In this document: piece by piece, positions 22,471 through 31,054 of the stretch
Numbering within the stretch: position 1 is the first letter of the stretch
Layout: every line of letters starts with the position of its first letter
Assembly: GCA_018823325.1 (NCBI GenBank)
Contig: JAHJIJ010000015.1
Coordinates: 496,001-560,000 of the forward strand
From: Alphaproteobacteria bacterium
GTDB taxonomy: Bacteria > Pseudomonadota > Alphaproteobacteria > Sphingomonadales > Sphingomonadaceae
Length of the DNA: 64,000 nucleotides
Direction: 5' to 3'
Notes under the pieces: generated by a model
The model's database searches: none
Seen by the model: the letters and a program-made list of their open reading frames with translations, nothing else
Told to the model about the DNA's origin: nothing
Made by a program: the position numbers and the translations under genes

Positions 22471-23922
22471 TCAGCGGAGCCCCGACTCCTCTCCGCCTGC
22501 CTGCGACTCGGAGGTCCAGCCGCCACCCAGCGCCTTGTGGAGAGCGATTGCCGCCTGCACCGTCCCGGCCTGGGCGCGGGCGTGCTGCTGGGTGGCCAGC
22601 TGCCGCGCCAGCGCGGCCCGCGCCAAGGCCAGCCGGTCGTCCTCCCCCGCCGCCTGTCGCTGCGCCACGAGCGCCTGCGCAGCCTCTTCACGTGCGAGCG
22701 TCTCGCGCGCCGCCGCCAGCCCGGCAAGGCTGCGGTCGAACCGGTTGATCGCCTCCTCGCTGTCCGCCAGCGCGCCGACCACGGCGCCATCATAGCGCGC
22801 CGCCGCCGCCTGCGCCCGGGCATCGGCCGCGCGCACCATCGCCCGCGCCCGCCCGCCATTGAACAGCGGCCAGAACAGCCCGCCGCCGGCCTGCAGCCGG
22901 GTGCTGTCCCCGCTCGCCAGATCGCCAATCGCCCGGGCTTGCTGGCCGAGCGCCAGGCTGAGCGAGAGGCGCGGGAACAGATCGGCCCGGGCCGCGCCGA
23001 TATCGGCCGTGGCCGCCGCCAGCTCGCGTTCGGCGCCCAGAATGTCCGGCCGGCGGCGCAGCAGATCGGACGGAAGCCCTGCCGCAATGGCCTGCGGGGG
23101 CGCGGGAATGGGCGCGGGCACTTCGAGTTGAGGGACCAGCGCCGCCGGCTCGCGCCCGACCAGCCGCGCCACCTGCACGGCCGCGCCACGCACGCTGGCC
23201 TGCGCCTGCGTCACCGCCACGCGGGCGGTCTCGGCATCGCCGCGCGCGCGACCGGCATCGATGGCATTGGCCTCACCGGCCTGTTCGAGCAACCCGGCCA
23301 GATCGGCAAGCTGCGTGCGCGCGGCCAGAACCTCCTGGGCGCTTGCCAGCTCCGCCTGCGCCAGCCGCAGGCCGACATAGGCGCGCGCCAGCTCCGCGAT
23401 CAGCTGCAGCCGCACGCCCTCGGCCGAGAGCGCGGCGGCATCGCTGCGCGCCTGCGCCGCCTCGCTTTGCCGTGCCTGCCGGCCCCACAGATCAAGCTCC
23501 CAGCTGGCATCGAAGCCGACATCGAACAGCGGAAAGTCGCGCGCGAAGCCGGGAATCTGCCCGACCGGCATCTGGCCGTTCTCGCTCAGCACCACCTGAT
23601 TGCCGCTCGCGCTCGTCGTCACTTGCGGCAAGCGCCCGCCGCGCACCGCATCGCGGTTCGCCCGCGCCTCGGCCACGCGCGCCTGCGCCTCGCGCAGATC
23701 GGGATTGCCGGCCAGCATCTGCTCGACGAGCCCGTTGAGCATCGGGTCCTCCAGATCCTCCCACCAGCGCTGCGCACTCACCGCACCGGGCGCGCCCTCG
23801 CCCAGCCACGCATCGGCAACGCGGGGCTGCGGCGGCGCGTAATCGGGGCCCAGCGCGCAGGCCGAGAGCAGGAGCGGCGCCAGCGCGGCGCCAGCAAGGA
23901 GGGGAAGACGGGTCATACGCAT
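22471..23922 (-). CDS. TolC/NodT-family outer-membrane efflux lipoprotein
   Basis: 483 residues starting at 23922, eight bases after a GGAG. A lipoprotein signal is visible (LLAGAALAPLLLSACALGPDY; lipidated Cys after LLSA). The ALGPDYAPP start and two repeats of long helices rich in Ala/Gln/Arg (GNPDLREAQARVAEARANRD; ARADLFPRLSLSLALGQQ) are typical of NodT/OprM proteins. The trimer forms the outer-membrane duct of tripartite pumps. It ends the six-gene exporter operon and gives it its own channel, which the E. coli YbhGFSR system lacks. Confidence 0.92.
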   Translation of the reverse strand: MRMTRLPLLAGAALAPLLLSACALGPDYAPPQPRVADAWLGEGAPGAVSAQRWWEDLEDPMLNGLVEQMLAGNPDLREAQARVAEARANRDAVRGGRLPQVTTSASGNQVVLSENGQMPVGQIPGFARDFPLFDVGFDASWELDLWGRQARQSEAAQARSDAAALSAEGVRLQLIAELARAYVGLRLAQAELASAQEVLAARTQLADLAGLLEQAGEANAIDAGRARGDAETARVAVTQAQASVRGAAVQVARLVGREPAALVPQLEVPAPIPAPPQAIAAGLPSDLLRRRPDILGAERELAAATADIGAARADLFPRLSLSLALGQQARAIGDLASGDSTRLQAGGGLFWPLFNGGRARAMVRAADARAQAAAARYDGAVVGALADSEEAINRFDRSLAGLAAARETLAREEAAQALVAQRQAAGEDDRLALARAALARQLATQQHARAQAGTVQAAIALHKALGGGWTSESQAGGEESGLR

Positions 23923-23927
23923 GGACT

Positions 23928-25055
23928 TCACTCCATTCGGGCACGGAACAGCCACGCCGCCGCGCTCAGAGAGACGAGGGCAATGACGCCAAGCGGCCAG
24001 AGCTGATGGAAGACGACGGAGGCCGGCATGGCCTTGAGGAACAGGCCCTGCACGATGATGAGGAAATAGCGGACCGGATCGGCATAAGTGATGACCTGCA
24101 GCCAGTCCGGCATGTTCTCGATGGGCGCCGCATAGCCGGAGAGCAGGATGAGCGGCACGGTGACGATGAACGAGCCGAGGAAGGCCTGCTGCTGCGTCAT
24201 CGACATGGCCGAAACGAGCAGCCCCATGCCGATCAGCGCCAGCTGATAGAAGATCATTGCGACGATGAAGAGGAGGAAGGAGCCGGTGAACGGCACCCCG
24301 AAGGCGACCTGCGCCACGACGAGGAACAGCATGCCGTTGAACATGCCGACCAGCAGCGGCGGCATCATCATGCCGATAAGGATCTCATGCACGCGCATGG
24401 GCGAGACCATCAGCTGATCGAAGGTCCCCAGCTCCCGCTCGCGCGCCACCGCCTGCGAGGTGATGGCGATGCCGGCGATGGAAATGATCAGCGCGACCAG
24501 CCCCGGCAAGGTGAACCACATGTAATCGAGGCTCGGATTGTACCAGTGCGTCACCGCGCTGCTGCCGCCCTGCCGCGCGCTGATCGGCGCCAGTTCCGCG
24601 CCATAGCCGCCGGCGATCTGGCTCACATAGCCGGCGACGATCTGCGCCGCGTTGGACCGGCGCCCGTCCAGCACGAGGCCCAGCGTGGCGCTTTGTCCAC
24701 GCGCGAGGCGCTGGTCGAAATCATCCTGGATGACGATGGCGGCGAGCACCTGCTGCTCGTCGATCGCCTGCTCCATCGCCGCCATGGAAGGCAGTACGAT
24801 GACGTCCCGAAAGCGCGGGCTCCCCTCGATGCGCTGGAGCAGCTCCTGCGCATGCACGCCGCCGGAGCGATCGACGAGGCCGATATCGACATTCTTGACG
24901 TCCAGCGTGGTCGCGAAAGTGAAGATGAACAGCTGGATGAGCGGCGGCAGCACGAGCACGATGCGCGACTTGGGATCGCGCAGCAGCGCCCAGATCTCCT
25001 TCACGATCATCGCGCGCAGGCGGGTGAAGCGGGCAGGCAGCTGTAGCACGGGCAT
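23928..25055 (-). CDS. ABC-2 type permease (YbhR-like)
   Basis: 375 residues. The N-terminal cytoplasmic helix RFTRLRAMIVKEIWALLRDP leads into a first span (IVLVLPPLIQLFIFTFATT) and a large periplasmic domain of about 140 residues (VDIGLVDRSGG to NPSLDYMWF). Five more spans follow, with the ABC-2 motif AVARERELGTFDQLMVSP between the second and third. It pairs with the upstream permease to make the heterodimeric membrane part of the exporter. Its ATG overlaps the stop of that gene (ATGA), and the NodT gene starts 5 bp after its own stop. Confidence 0.93.
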   Translation of the reverse strand: MPVLQLPARFTRLRAMIVKEIWALLRDPKSRIVLVLPPLIQLFIFTFATTLDVKNVDIGLVDRSGGVHAQELLQRIEGSPRFRDVIVLPSMAAMEQAIDEQQVLAAIVIQDDFDQRLARGQSATLGLVLDGRRSNAAQIVAGYVSQIAGGYGAELAPISARQGGSSAVTHWYNPSLDYMWFTLPGLVALIISIAGIAITSQAVARERELGTFDQLMVSPMRVHEILIGMMMPPLLVGMFNGMLFLVVAQVAFGVPFTGSFLLFIVAMIFYQLALIGMGLLVSAMSMTQQQAFLGSFIVTVPLILLSGYAAPIENMPDWLQVITYADPVRYFLIIVQGLFLKAMPASVVFHQLWPLGVIALVSLSAAAWLFRARME

Positions 25056-26269
25056 CAGTCGAGGCTCCGCCGCGTGGCGCGGAAGCAGAGGATGAAGAAC
25101 AGCAGACCAAAGCCCAGCATGATGAGGATGTTGGGCAGGATGATCGGCCAGATATCGCCGGCCATGAACACCGTCTGCAGCGCGGGAATGAGGTAGCGCG
25201 CCGGCACCGCATAAGTGAGCGCCTGGATCGGCCAGGGCATCGAGCCGATCTCGAAGATGAAGCCGGAAAGCAGGAAGGTGGGCAGGAAGGACGCGAGCAG
25301 CGCCACCTGGCTTGCGACGAACTGGTTGCGCGTGCCGGCCGAGATGAACAGCCCGAGCCCGAGCGCCGGCAGCAGGAAAGCCGCTGCAATGGCAAAGAGC
25401 GCAAAGATCGATCCGCGGAACGGCAGGCCGAAAGCCGTGACGGCAATCACCGTGCAAAGCGCCATCGACCCCATGCCGAGCAGAAAATAGGGCAGCACTT
25501 TGGAGAGAATGAACTCGATCATGCGCATCGGCGTGGCGAGCAGTGCTTCCATCGTCCCGCGCTCCCATTCGCGCGCGACCACCAAAGCGGTGAGTAGCGT
25601 GCCGATCATCGTCATCACGATGGCGATGGCGCCGGGCACGAGGAAGTAGCGGCTCTGCAGCCCCGGATTGAACCACATGCGCTGCGAGACATCGATGGGC
25701 GGCCCCATACCGGTCGCCCGCGCTTCACCGGCGCGCATCGCCATTTCGCTCGCCATCCAGTTGAGCCGCACCCCCTCGGCATAACTGGCAATGAAGGTGG
25801 CCTGATTGGGTTGGGTGCCGTCGGTCACGATCTGGATCGGGCGAGGCGCGCCGCGCGCCACGCTGCGGCCGAAATCCGGCGGGATGACGACGAAGCCATG
25901 AATCGCACCCTCTTCCATCAGCGCCCGCGCCGGAATCACGGCGTTGAGCGGCGTGACGTCGAAATAAGGCGAATGGACATAGGCCTGCGCCAGCCGCGCC
26001 GCCGGCGCACTGTCATCCTGCACCACCAGCGCGACGCGCGTCTCGCGCGGATCGAGCGAGATCGCATAGCCGAACAGGAAGAGCAGCAGCAGCGGCATCG
26101 CAAAGGCGATGAGGAAGGTCGAGGGATCGCGCCGGATCTGCGCATATTCCTTGACGATCAGCGCCAGCAGCCGGCGGTGCGAGGACCCGCCTGCTGACCC
26201 GGTGCTGCCGCTGGCTTGCGCACGGGCGATGGACGGATCGGGCAGCGGATCGGTGGCGGGTTCGCTCAT
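25055..26269 (-). CDS. ABC-2 type permease (YbhS-like)
   Basis: 404 residues with the same plan as its partner. An N-terminal extension of 30 residues precedes RRLLALIVKEYAQIRRDPST. The first span is IAFAMPLLLLFLFGYAISL. A periplasmic domain follows (TRVALVVQDDS to NPGLQSRYFLVPG), and the ABC-2 box is VVAREWERGTMEALLATPMR before the C-terminal spans. The family exports drugs or lipids. Both ends overlap neighbours by 4 bp (ATGA at 26266-26269 and 25053-25057), so ATPase and both permeases are translationally coupled. Confidence 0.93.
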   Translation of the reverse strand: MSEPATDPLPDPSIARAQASGSTGSAGGSSHRRLLALIVKEYAQIRRDPSTFLIAFAMPLLLLFLFGYAISLDPRETRVALVVQDDSAPAARLAQAYVHSPYFDVTPLNAVIPARALMEEGAIHGFVVIPPDFGRSVARGAPRPIQIVTDGTQPNQATFIASYAEGVRLNWMASEMAMRAGEARATGMGPPIDVSQRMWFNPGLQSRYFLVPGAIAIVMTMIGTLLTALVVAREWERGTMEALLATPMRMIEFILSKVLPYFLLGMGSMALCTVIAVTAFGLPFRGSIFALFAIAAAFLLPALGLGLFISAGTRNQFVASQVALLASFLPTFLLSGFIFEIGSMPWPIQALTYAVPARYLIPALQTVFMAGDIWPIILPNILIMLGFGLLFFILCFRATRRSLD

Positions 26270-28023
26270 GCCGCCTCCTCCGCTTCCCCGTCGGCATCGG
26301 AGGCCTCGATCAGCGCAATGAAGGCGTCCTCCATCGTCGGATCGTCCTTGCCGGTGAGCCGGGCCGCCTGCGCCTTGAGCGAATCCGGCGGGCCGCTGGC
26401 GATCTGCCGTGCGCGGTAGATCAGCGTCACGTCGTCGCAATATTCGGCTTCGTCCATGAAGTGCGTGGTGACCAGCACCGTGACGCCGCGCCGGACAAGA
26501 CCGTTAATGTGCGTCCAGAACTCGCGCCGCATCACCGGATCGACGCCGGAGGTCGGCTCGTCGAGGAACAGCACCGGCGGCTCGTGCATCACCGCGCAGG
26601 CCAAGGCGAGGCGCTGCTTGAAGCCGAGCGGCAGCGTGCCGGCATTGCGCTTGAGGTGCGCGCCCAGCTCGAAGATTTCGGTCACCCGCGCGATCGCCTC
26701 GCGCGCTTCCGCGCCGGAAAGATCATAAGCGCCGGCGAAGAAATCGAGATTCTGCGCCACCGAGAGATCGCCATAGAGCGAGAATTTCTGCGCCATATAG
26801 CCGAGCGAGCTGCGCGCGCGGGCAGCAGCCCGGCGCAGATCATAGCCCGCCACCGAGCCGCTGCCCTCGCTCGGTGTGAGCAGGCCGCAGAGCATCTTGA
26901 AGGTGGTCGACTTGCCCGCGCCGTTGGGGCCAAGCAGCCCGAAGATATGCCCGCGCGGCACGGTGAAGCTCACATCCTGCGCCGCGGTGAACTCGCCGAA
27001 GCGCTTGGTCAGTCCCTTCGCCTCGATGGCCGGTGCGTCGCTGGCGGGAATCTCGCGATAGGCGGCCGCCAGTGCGCTCGTCCCTTCCGGCCCGCCGCCC
27101 AGCCGCTCGATGAACCCATCCTCGAAGCGGGCGGGCGTAGGCGTCACCTGCGTGTCCGGCCCCATGTCCAGCGCGGCGGCATCGGGCACCTTCTCGCCTT
27201 CCCCGATGAGCAGGCGAATCGCGCGGCCCTGCAGCGTCCCGTCGATCACATCCGGCCGGTCAAGCGCGCGCGTCAGCGCCTCGCGCCGGCGCTCGGCAAA
27301 GCCGGTGACGCGAATCACCCGGTTGTGGATCGCGCCCGTCAGCTCGGCGGGCGGGCCAGTGAACAGCATCCGGCCCTCGCTGAGCAGATAGACGGTGTCG
27401 CACAGCTCGGCTTCATCGAGATAGGCGGTGGACCAGAGCACGCCGATGCCTTCCCGGGTCAGCTCGGCGACCATCGCCCACAGTTCGCGCCGGCTGATCG
27501 GATCGACGCCGACGCCCGGCTCATCGAGCAGCAGCAAAGGCGGCGTGCTCACCAGCGCGCAGGCAAGGCCTAGCTTCTGCTTCATGCCGCCCGAAAGCTT
27601 GCCCGCCGGGCGCGCCTGGAAGCGCGCGAGATCGGTGAACTCGAGCAGGCGCCTGAACACGCTTTCCTGTGCCTCGCGGGGCAGGCCGCGCATCTCGGCA
27701 TAAAGCACCAGATTTTCGCGGACGGTCAGGTCCTCATAGAGGCCGAAGCGCTGGGGCATGTAGCCGATGGCATCGAGCCGCTCGGCCGGGGGCCCCTCCA
27801 GAATCGACACGGCGCCCTCGTCGCTGGCCATCAGTCCGGCGAGCACGCGGATCAGCGTGGTCTTGCCGGCGCCATCCGGGCCGACGAGCCCCGTCACCTT
27901 GCCCGGCACGACGGCGAGATCGACCCCATCGAGCGCGCGGGCCTCGCCAAAGATCTTGACGATGCCGGTGGCGGTGGCGACTGGAGCAGCGACGCCGACG
28001 GAAGGCGCAATCGGGTCAGCCAC
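26266..28023 (-). CDS. ABC exporter ATPase with two nucleotide-binding domains (YbhF-like)
   Basis: 585 residues with two cassettes in one chain. The first has Walker A GPDGAGKT (48-55), signature LSGGMKQKLGLACALV and Walker B LLLLDEPGVGVD. The second has GPNGAGKSTTFKMLCGLL, LFLDEPTSGVD and the altered signature LPLGFKQRLALACAV in place of LSGG. The same asymmetry is remembered for the E. coli YbhF/YhiH group. The fused ATPase presumably drives the two-permease dimer. The next gene upstream is the HlyD adaptor, 66 bp away. Confidence 0.93.
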   Translation of the reverse strand: MADPIAPSVGVAAPVATATGIVKIFGEARALDGVDLAVVPGKVTGLVGPDGAGKTTLIRVLAGLMASDEGAVSILEGPPAERLDAIGYMPQRFGLYEDLTVRENLVLYAEMRGLPREAQESVFRRLLEFTDLARFQARPAGKLSGGMKQKLGLACALVSTPPLLLLDEPGVGVDPISRRELWAMVAELTREGIGVLWSTAYLDEAELCDTVYLLSEGRMLFTGPPAELTGAIHNRVIRVTGFAERRREALTRALDRPDVIDGTLQGRAIRLLIGEGEKVPDAAALDMGPDTQVTPTPARFEDGFIERLGGGPEGTSALAAAYREIPASDAPAIEAKGLTKRFGEFTAAQDVSFTVPRGHIFGLLGPNGAGKSTTFKMLCGLLTPSEGSGSVAGYDLRRAAARARSSLGYMAQKFSLYGDLSVAQNLDFFAGAYDLSGAEAREAIARVTEIFELGAHLKRNAGTLPLGFKQRLALACAVMHEPPVLFLDEPTSGVDPVMRREFWTHINGLVRRGVTVLVTTHFMDEAEYCDDVTLIYRARQIASGPPDSLKAQAARLTGKDDPTMEDAFIALIEASDADGEAEEAA

Positions 28024-28089
28024 CGGAGCCTCCCGCGACTACCCCACAAGGCAACCGCACCAGCCTATCTCGGTCGCGGTACGCCACGC

Positions 28090-29094
28090 TCAGCGCCCGG
28101 CCGCAGGTGCCGGATCGGCAATCTCCACGGTCACCGGCTGGCCCTGCCGCAGCTTGCCGTCGGGATCATCCACGACGATCCGCAGGCGATAGACCAGATC
28201 GGTGCGCAGATCGCTCGTCTCCACCGTCTTGGGCGTGAACTCGGCGCGCGGCGAGATGTAGCCGATGGTGCCGGTGTAGCGCTTCGGGTTGCCGTCCGCC
28301 GTCACCGCCACCTTCATCCCCGGCGCAATCCGGCTAAGCTGGTTCTCGGCGACATAAGCGCGCACCCGCACGGGCCGGTCGATGGCGATGGTGAACACGC
28401 TCTCGCCCGGGGCCACGATAGCGCCCGGTTCGCGCGCTCGGGTGACCACCACGCCGTCCACGCTGGCGAGCAGCGCGGCGTCATCCGCATCGGTGCCGAC
28501 GCTTTTGCGCGCCGCCTCGGCGGCCTGCACCGCCGCTTTTGCTGCCTCGATGTCCTCACGCCGCGCGCCGGTGCGCACCAGCGTCAGCGCCGCCTGCGCC
28601 TCGGCCAGCTGGGCATTGGCACGATCGCGCATCGCGACGGTCGATTCCCACACGTCGCGGCTGATCGCACCCGGCTCCACCAGCGGTGCGCGCCGCTCAT
28701 AATCACGCTGCGCATCGCGCGCGGCGGCCTGTGCGGCGGCAAAGCGCGCTTGCGCCTGCGCAACATCCTCGGCGCGGCTGCCGCGCTGGAGCTTGAGCAG
28801 TTCCGCCCGCGCCTGCGCCACCCGGGCATCCGCCTGCGCCACGGCGCTGTCGATCGAGGCGCGATCCAGTTCCGCAAGCAACATGCCCTGCTTCACCCGT
28901 TGCCCTTCCTCCACCGGAATGCGCGCAATCCGCCCACCGACCCGGAACCCCAGATCCACTTCGCGGATGTCGACATTGCCGTAGAGCGTCAGCGGCCCGT
29001 CACCCCGCCCAAGCAGGCCAAAGCCGCGCGTGCTGAACGCCGCGATCAGCAGCACAGCAAAGATGATGAGCAGGATCAGGCGCTGGCGGGTCAT
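28090..29094 (-). CDS. HlyD/YbhG-like membrane fusion protein
   Basis: 334 residues. One N-terminal membrane anchor (LILLIIFAVLLIAAFSTRGF) is followed by a lipoyl half (LYGNVDIREVDLGFRVGGRI), a long Ala/Gln/Arg coiled-coil hairpin (about residues 75-190), the second lipoyl half (LASVDGVVVTRAREPGAIVA) and a beta-barrel (RVRAYVAENQLSRIAPGMKV). This is the adaptor that links the inner-membrane ABC-2 complex to the NodT channel. The opening NVDIREVDLGFRVGGRI is characteristic of the YbhG group. It begins 4 bp after the TetR gene stop, so the operon includes its regulator. Confidence 0.93.
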   Translation of the reverse strand: MTRQRLILLIIFAVLLIAAFSTRGFGLLGRGDGPLTLYGNVDIREVDLGFRVGGRIARIPVEEGQRVKQGMLLAELDRASIDSAVAQADARVAQARAELLKLQRGSRAEDVAQAQARFAAAQAAARDAQRDYERRAPLVEPGAISRDVWESTVAMRDRANAQLAEAQAALTLVRTGARREDIEAAKAAVQAAEAARKSVGTDADDAALLASVDGVVVTRAREPGAIVAPGESVFTIAIDRPVRVRAYVAENQLSRIAPGMKVAVTADGNPKRYTGTIGYISPRAEFTPKTVETSDLRTDLVYRLRIVVDDPDGKLRQGQPVTVEIADPAPAAGR

Positions 29095-29098
29095 GGCG

Positions 29099-29773
29099 TC
29101 ACTCCTCGGTGAGCAGGGTTTGCGCAGTAGCAAGCAGACTGGCGACGAGCGTCTCGCCGGTCGCGGGGTCGAGATCGGGAACCTGCATCGTCCGCACGAC
29201 GCAGGCGCGCCCCAGCCGCAGCACGAGCGCCATGCCCATGATCTGCAGGATCAGCGGGCGGCGTTCAGCCTCGGCAAGCGACGGCCGGGCAACGGCGGAA
29301 AGCAGGATTGCGGTTTCCAGCAACGGCCCCATCACCCCGTCATACAGCCGCGCAAAAGCCTCGGTGGGATGTTGCTGCTCGCGCGAGACGAATTGCGCGA
29401 ACGTGGCCGAACGCGGGGAAAGCAGAAACCGTGCGAATGTCTCCAGCAGCGCCAGCAACTGGCGGCGGGCCTCGGCCGGGGACTGCGGCGGGTGATCGCG
29501 AATGGTCGCGAGCAGCGGCGTGTAGAGCCCACTGACGACCGAGACGATATGGTCGGCGCAGGCGAGGTACAGCTTCTCCTTGCCGCCGAAATGATAGGTG
29601 ATGGATGACATGGCGGTGCCGCTGGCCTTGGCGATTTCCCGCGTGCTTGCGCCGTCGAAGCCATATTGCCCGAACTGCGCGACGGCCGTTTCGACGATCC
29701 GCAGCGCCAGATCAGCCCGCGCCGGGGCGCCCGCGTCATCGCCCTGCGCGTTAGCCAGCGTCGCGGCGGTCAT
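29099..29773 (-). CDS. TetR-family regulator (CecR/YbiH-like)
   Basis: 224 residues from the ATG at 29773. The helix-turn-helix is YGFDGASTREIAKASGTAMS with the following SITYHFGGKEKLYLA, a standard TetR recognition segment. The C-terminal ligand domain (LLALLETFARFLLSP, FAQFVSREQQHPTEAF) resembles the CerR/DUF1956 domain found in E. coli CecR, which controls ybhGFSR. It is the first gene of the exporter operon, and a 20-bp palindrome lies 28 bp upstream of its start, so autoregulated repression relieved by an exported compound is the natural model. An upstream in-frame ATG at 29791 is possible. Confidence 0.9.
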   Translation of the reverse strand: MTAATLANAQGDDAGAPARADLALRIVETAVAQFGQYGFDGASTREIAKASGTAMSSITYHFGGKEKLYLACADHIVSVVSGLYTPLLATIRDHPPQSPAEARRQLLALLETFARFLLSPRSATFAQFVSREQQHPTEAFARLYDGVMGPLLETAILLSAVARPSLAEAERRPLILQIMGMALVLRLGRACVVRTMQVPDLDPATGETLVASLLATAQTLLTEE

Positions 29774-29801
29774 ATCCGTACCTTCGCCCATAAGCAGCAT
29801 T

Positions 29802-29821
29802 TTGTTCGATCGAACGAACAA
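29802..29821. promoter_or_regulatory. TetR-type operator of the exporter operon
   Basis: TTGTTCG-N6-CGAACAA is a perfect inverted repeat with a palindromic TTCGATCGAA nested at its left side. It lies 28-48 bp before the TetR start, where it would cover the operon promoter. Confidence 0.7.
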
Positions 29822-29946
29822 TGTCAATCGACAGATTGACCTGTCCCTGCCTCAGCGAGCCAACAGTCAATTCGTTGTTGCCAATCAGACAGCGCGCGCC
29901 CGAATCGAAGGCCGGCGACGAGCGCCTTCCGCTCGCCATCGCCGGC

Positions 29947-30114
29947 TTACCGGTCTGTCGATCCGTCCGCCTCGGGCTCCTGCCCCGGCGCTACGGCACC
30001 GTCCGTTGCAGCCGGCGCATCCGTCTTCGCCCGCGCCTGCCCCTTGCGCCGCCGCAGATTGTCGCGCAGCGCTTGCGCAAGCCGCTGCTGGCGGTCGGAT
30101 GATGGGTTGCTCAT
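29947..30114 (-). CDS. Small conserved-looking basic protein, 55 aa
   Basis: ATG at 30114 opens a 55-residue frame ending in TAA at 29947. It begins MSNPSSDRQQRLAQALRDNL, continues RRRKGQARAKTDAP, and ends acidic (GQEPEADGSTDR). The N-terminal amphipathic helix with the DNLRRRK motif is a pattern I have seen in short hypothetical proteins of sphingomonads, so it is probably real despite its size. There are no membrane segments or cysteines. It lies between the exporter operon and tRNA-Thr. Function unknown. Confidence 0.6.
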   Translation of the reverse strand: MSNPSSDRQQRLAQALRDNLRRRKGQARAKTDAPAATDGAVAPGQEPEADGSTDR

Positions 30115-30225
30115 CGCTCTGCTCTACGAATCCCGCATTGGCGCTGCAAGTCGCCTTGACAAGCCGGGGGTCGCAAGGCCATAGGCGCGGCCTTGCTGAC
30201 GCGGGGTACCCCTGCGAACGGCAGT

Positions 30226-30300
<75 letters not shown>

Positions 30301-30513
30301 TTTTCCCCGATCAGATTGACCGCTTCGGGCGGCACGGCGGGATCGTCGCTGCAGCAGCGATTTGAAACATCGCGGATTTCCTGCGGCCAAATGTCAAAAA
30401 TGAACACATTTCGCCCCGGCACATGAACGGGTAGTCGACGTTTATTTGCCCCCCCTCCTTCAGCCCCTACCTTCTGAGCACGGTCCCCAAGAAACGTCAG
30501 AAAGGTATCCATA

Positions 30514-30960
30514 ATGAAATCTTCACTGCTGTTCTCTACTGCACTCCTGCTGAGCGGCGGCGCTGCTCTGCCAGCCTTCGCACAGGAGACTGCAGCGCCC
30601 GCCACCTCGGCACCGGCTCAGCCGGCAGCGCCCGCTCAGCCTTCGGCTTCGGCCCAGTCGGCGGCCCCGGCCCAGCCTGCTGCACCGGCAACCACTCCGG
30701 CTCCGACGTCCTTCACCGATGCCGAGCTCGTGGGCTTTGCCAATGCGGCCATCGAGGCGGACAAGATCCAGAAGGACGCGACCATCGCTCCTGAAGCCAA
30801 GCAGCAGCAGATGCTCGCAGCCGTTCAGGCGCAGGGCCTCGAACCCGCCCGCTACAATCAGATCGCCCAGGCGACCCGGACCGACCCGGAGCTGGTGAAG
30901 AAGATTCAGGAACTGGCAGCGGCCGACATGGCTGCCGAGCAGCCGACCGGCACGCCCTGA
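30514..30960 (+). CDS. Exported DUF4168 protein with Ala/Pro-rich linker
   Basis: 148 residues. A signal peptide (LLFSTALLLSGGAALPAFA) is cleaved before QET. Residues about 25-68 are a low-complexity Ala/Pro/Gln linker made of APAQPAAPAQ-like units. The C-terminal 75 residues match DUF4168 (FTDAELVGFANAAIEADKIQ, MLAAVQAQGLEPARYNQIAQ, DPELVKKIQEL), a small helical periplasmic domain of unknown role. It follows tRNA-Thr by 213 bp and is transcribed alone. A stem-loop at 30988 ends it, shared with the converging glcB. Confidence 0.85.
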   Translation: MKSSLLFSTALLLSGGAALPAFAQETAAPATSAPAQPAAPAQPSASAQSAAPAQPAAPATTPAPTSFTDAELVGFANAAIEADKIQKDATIAPEAKQQQMLAAVQAQGLEPARYNQIAQATRTDPELVKKIQELAAADMAAEQPTGTP

Positions 30961-30987
30961 TCGGCAATATCAGATGAAGTAACCGGC

Positions 30988-31020
30988 GGGCGGCTCCTTG
31001 AGGGGCCGCCCGTTGTCGTT
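30988..31020. terminator. Terminator between the DUF4168 gene and glcB
   Basis: GGGCGGCTCC, loop TTGA, GGGGCCGCCC form a 10-bp stem with one G-T pair. It is followed by GTTGTCGTT, only moderately T-rich. It lies between convergent genes. Confidence 0.75.
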
Positions 31021-31054
31021 CCGGCGCCTATCTTAATTCAGGCGCCATCTTCAT

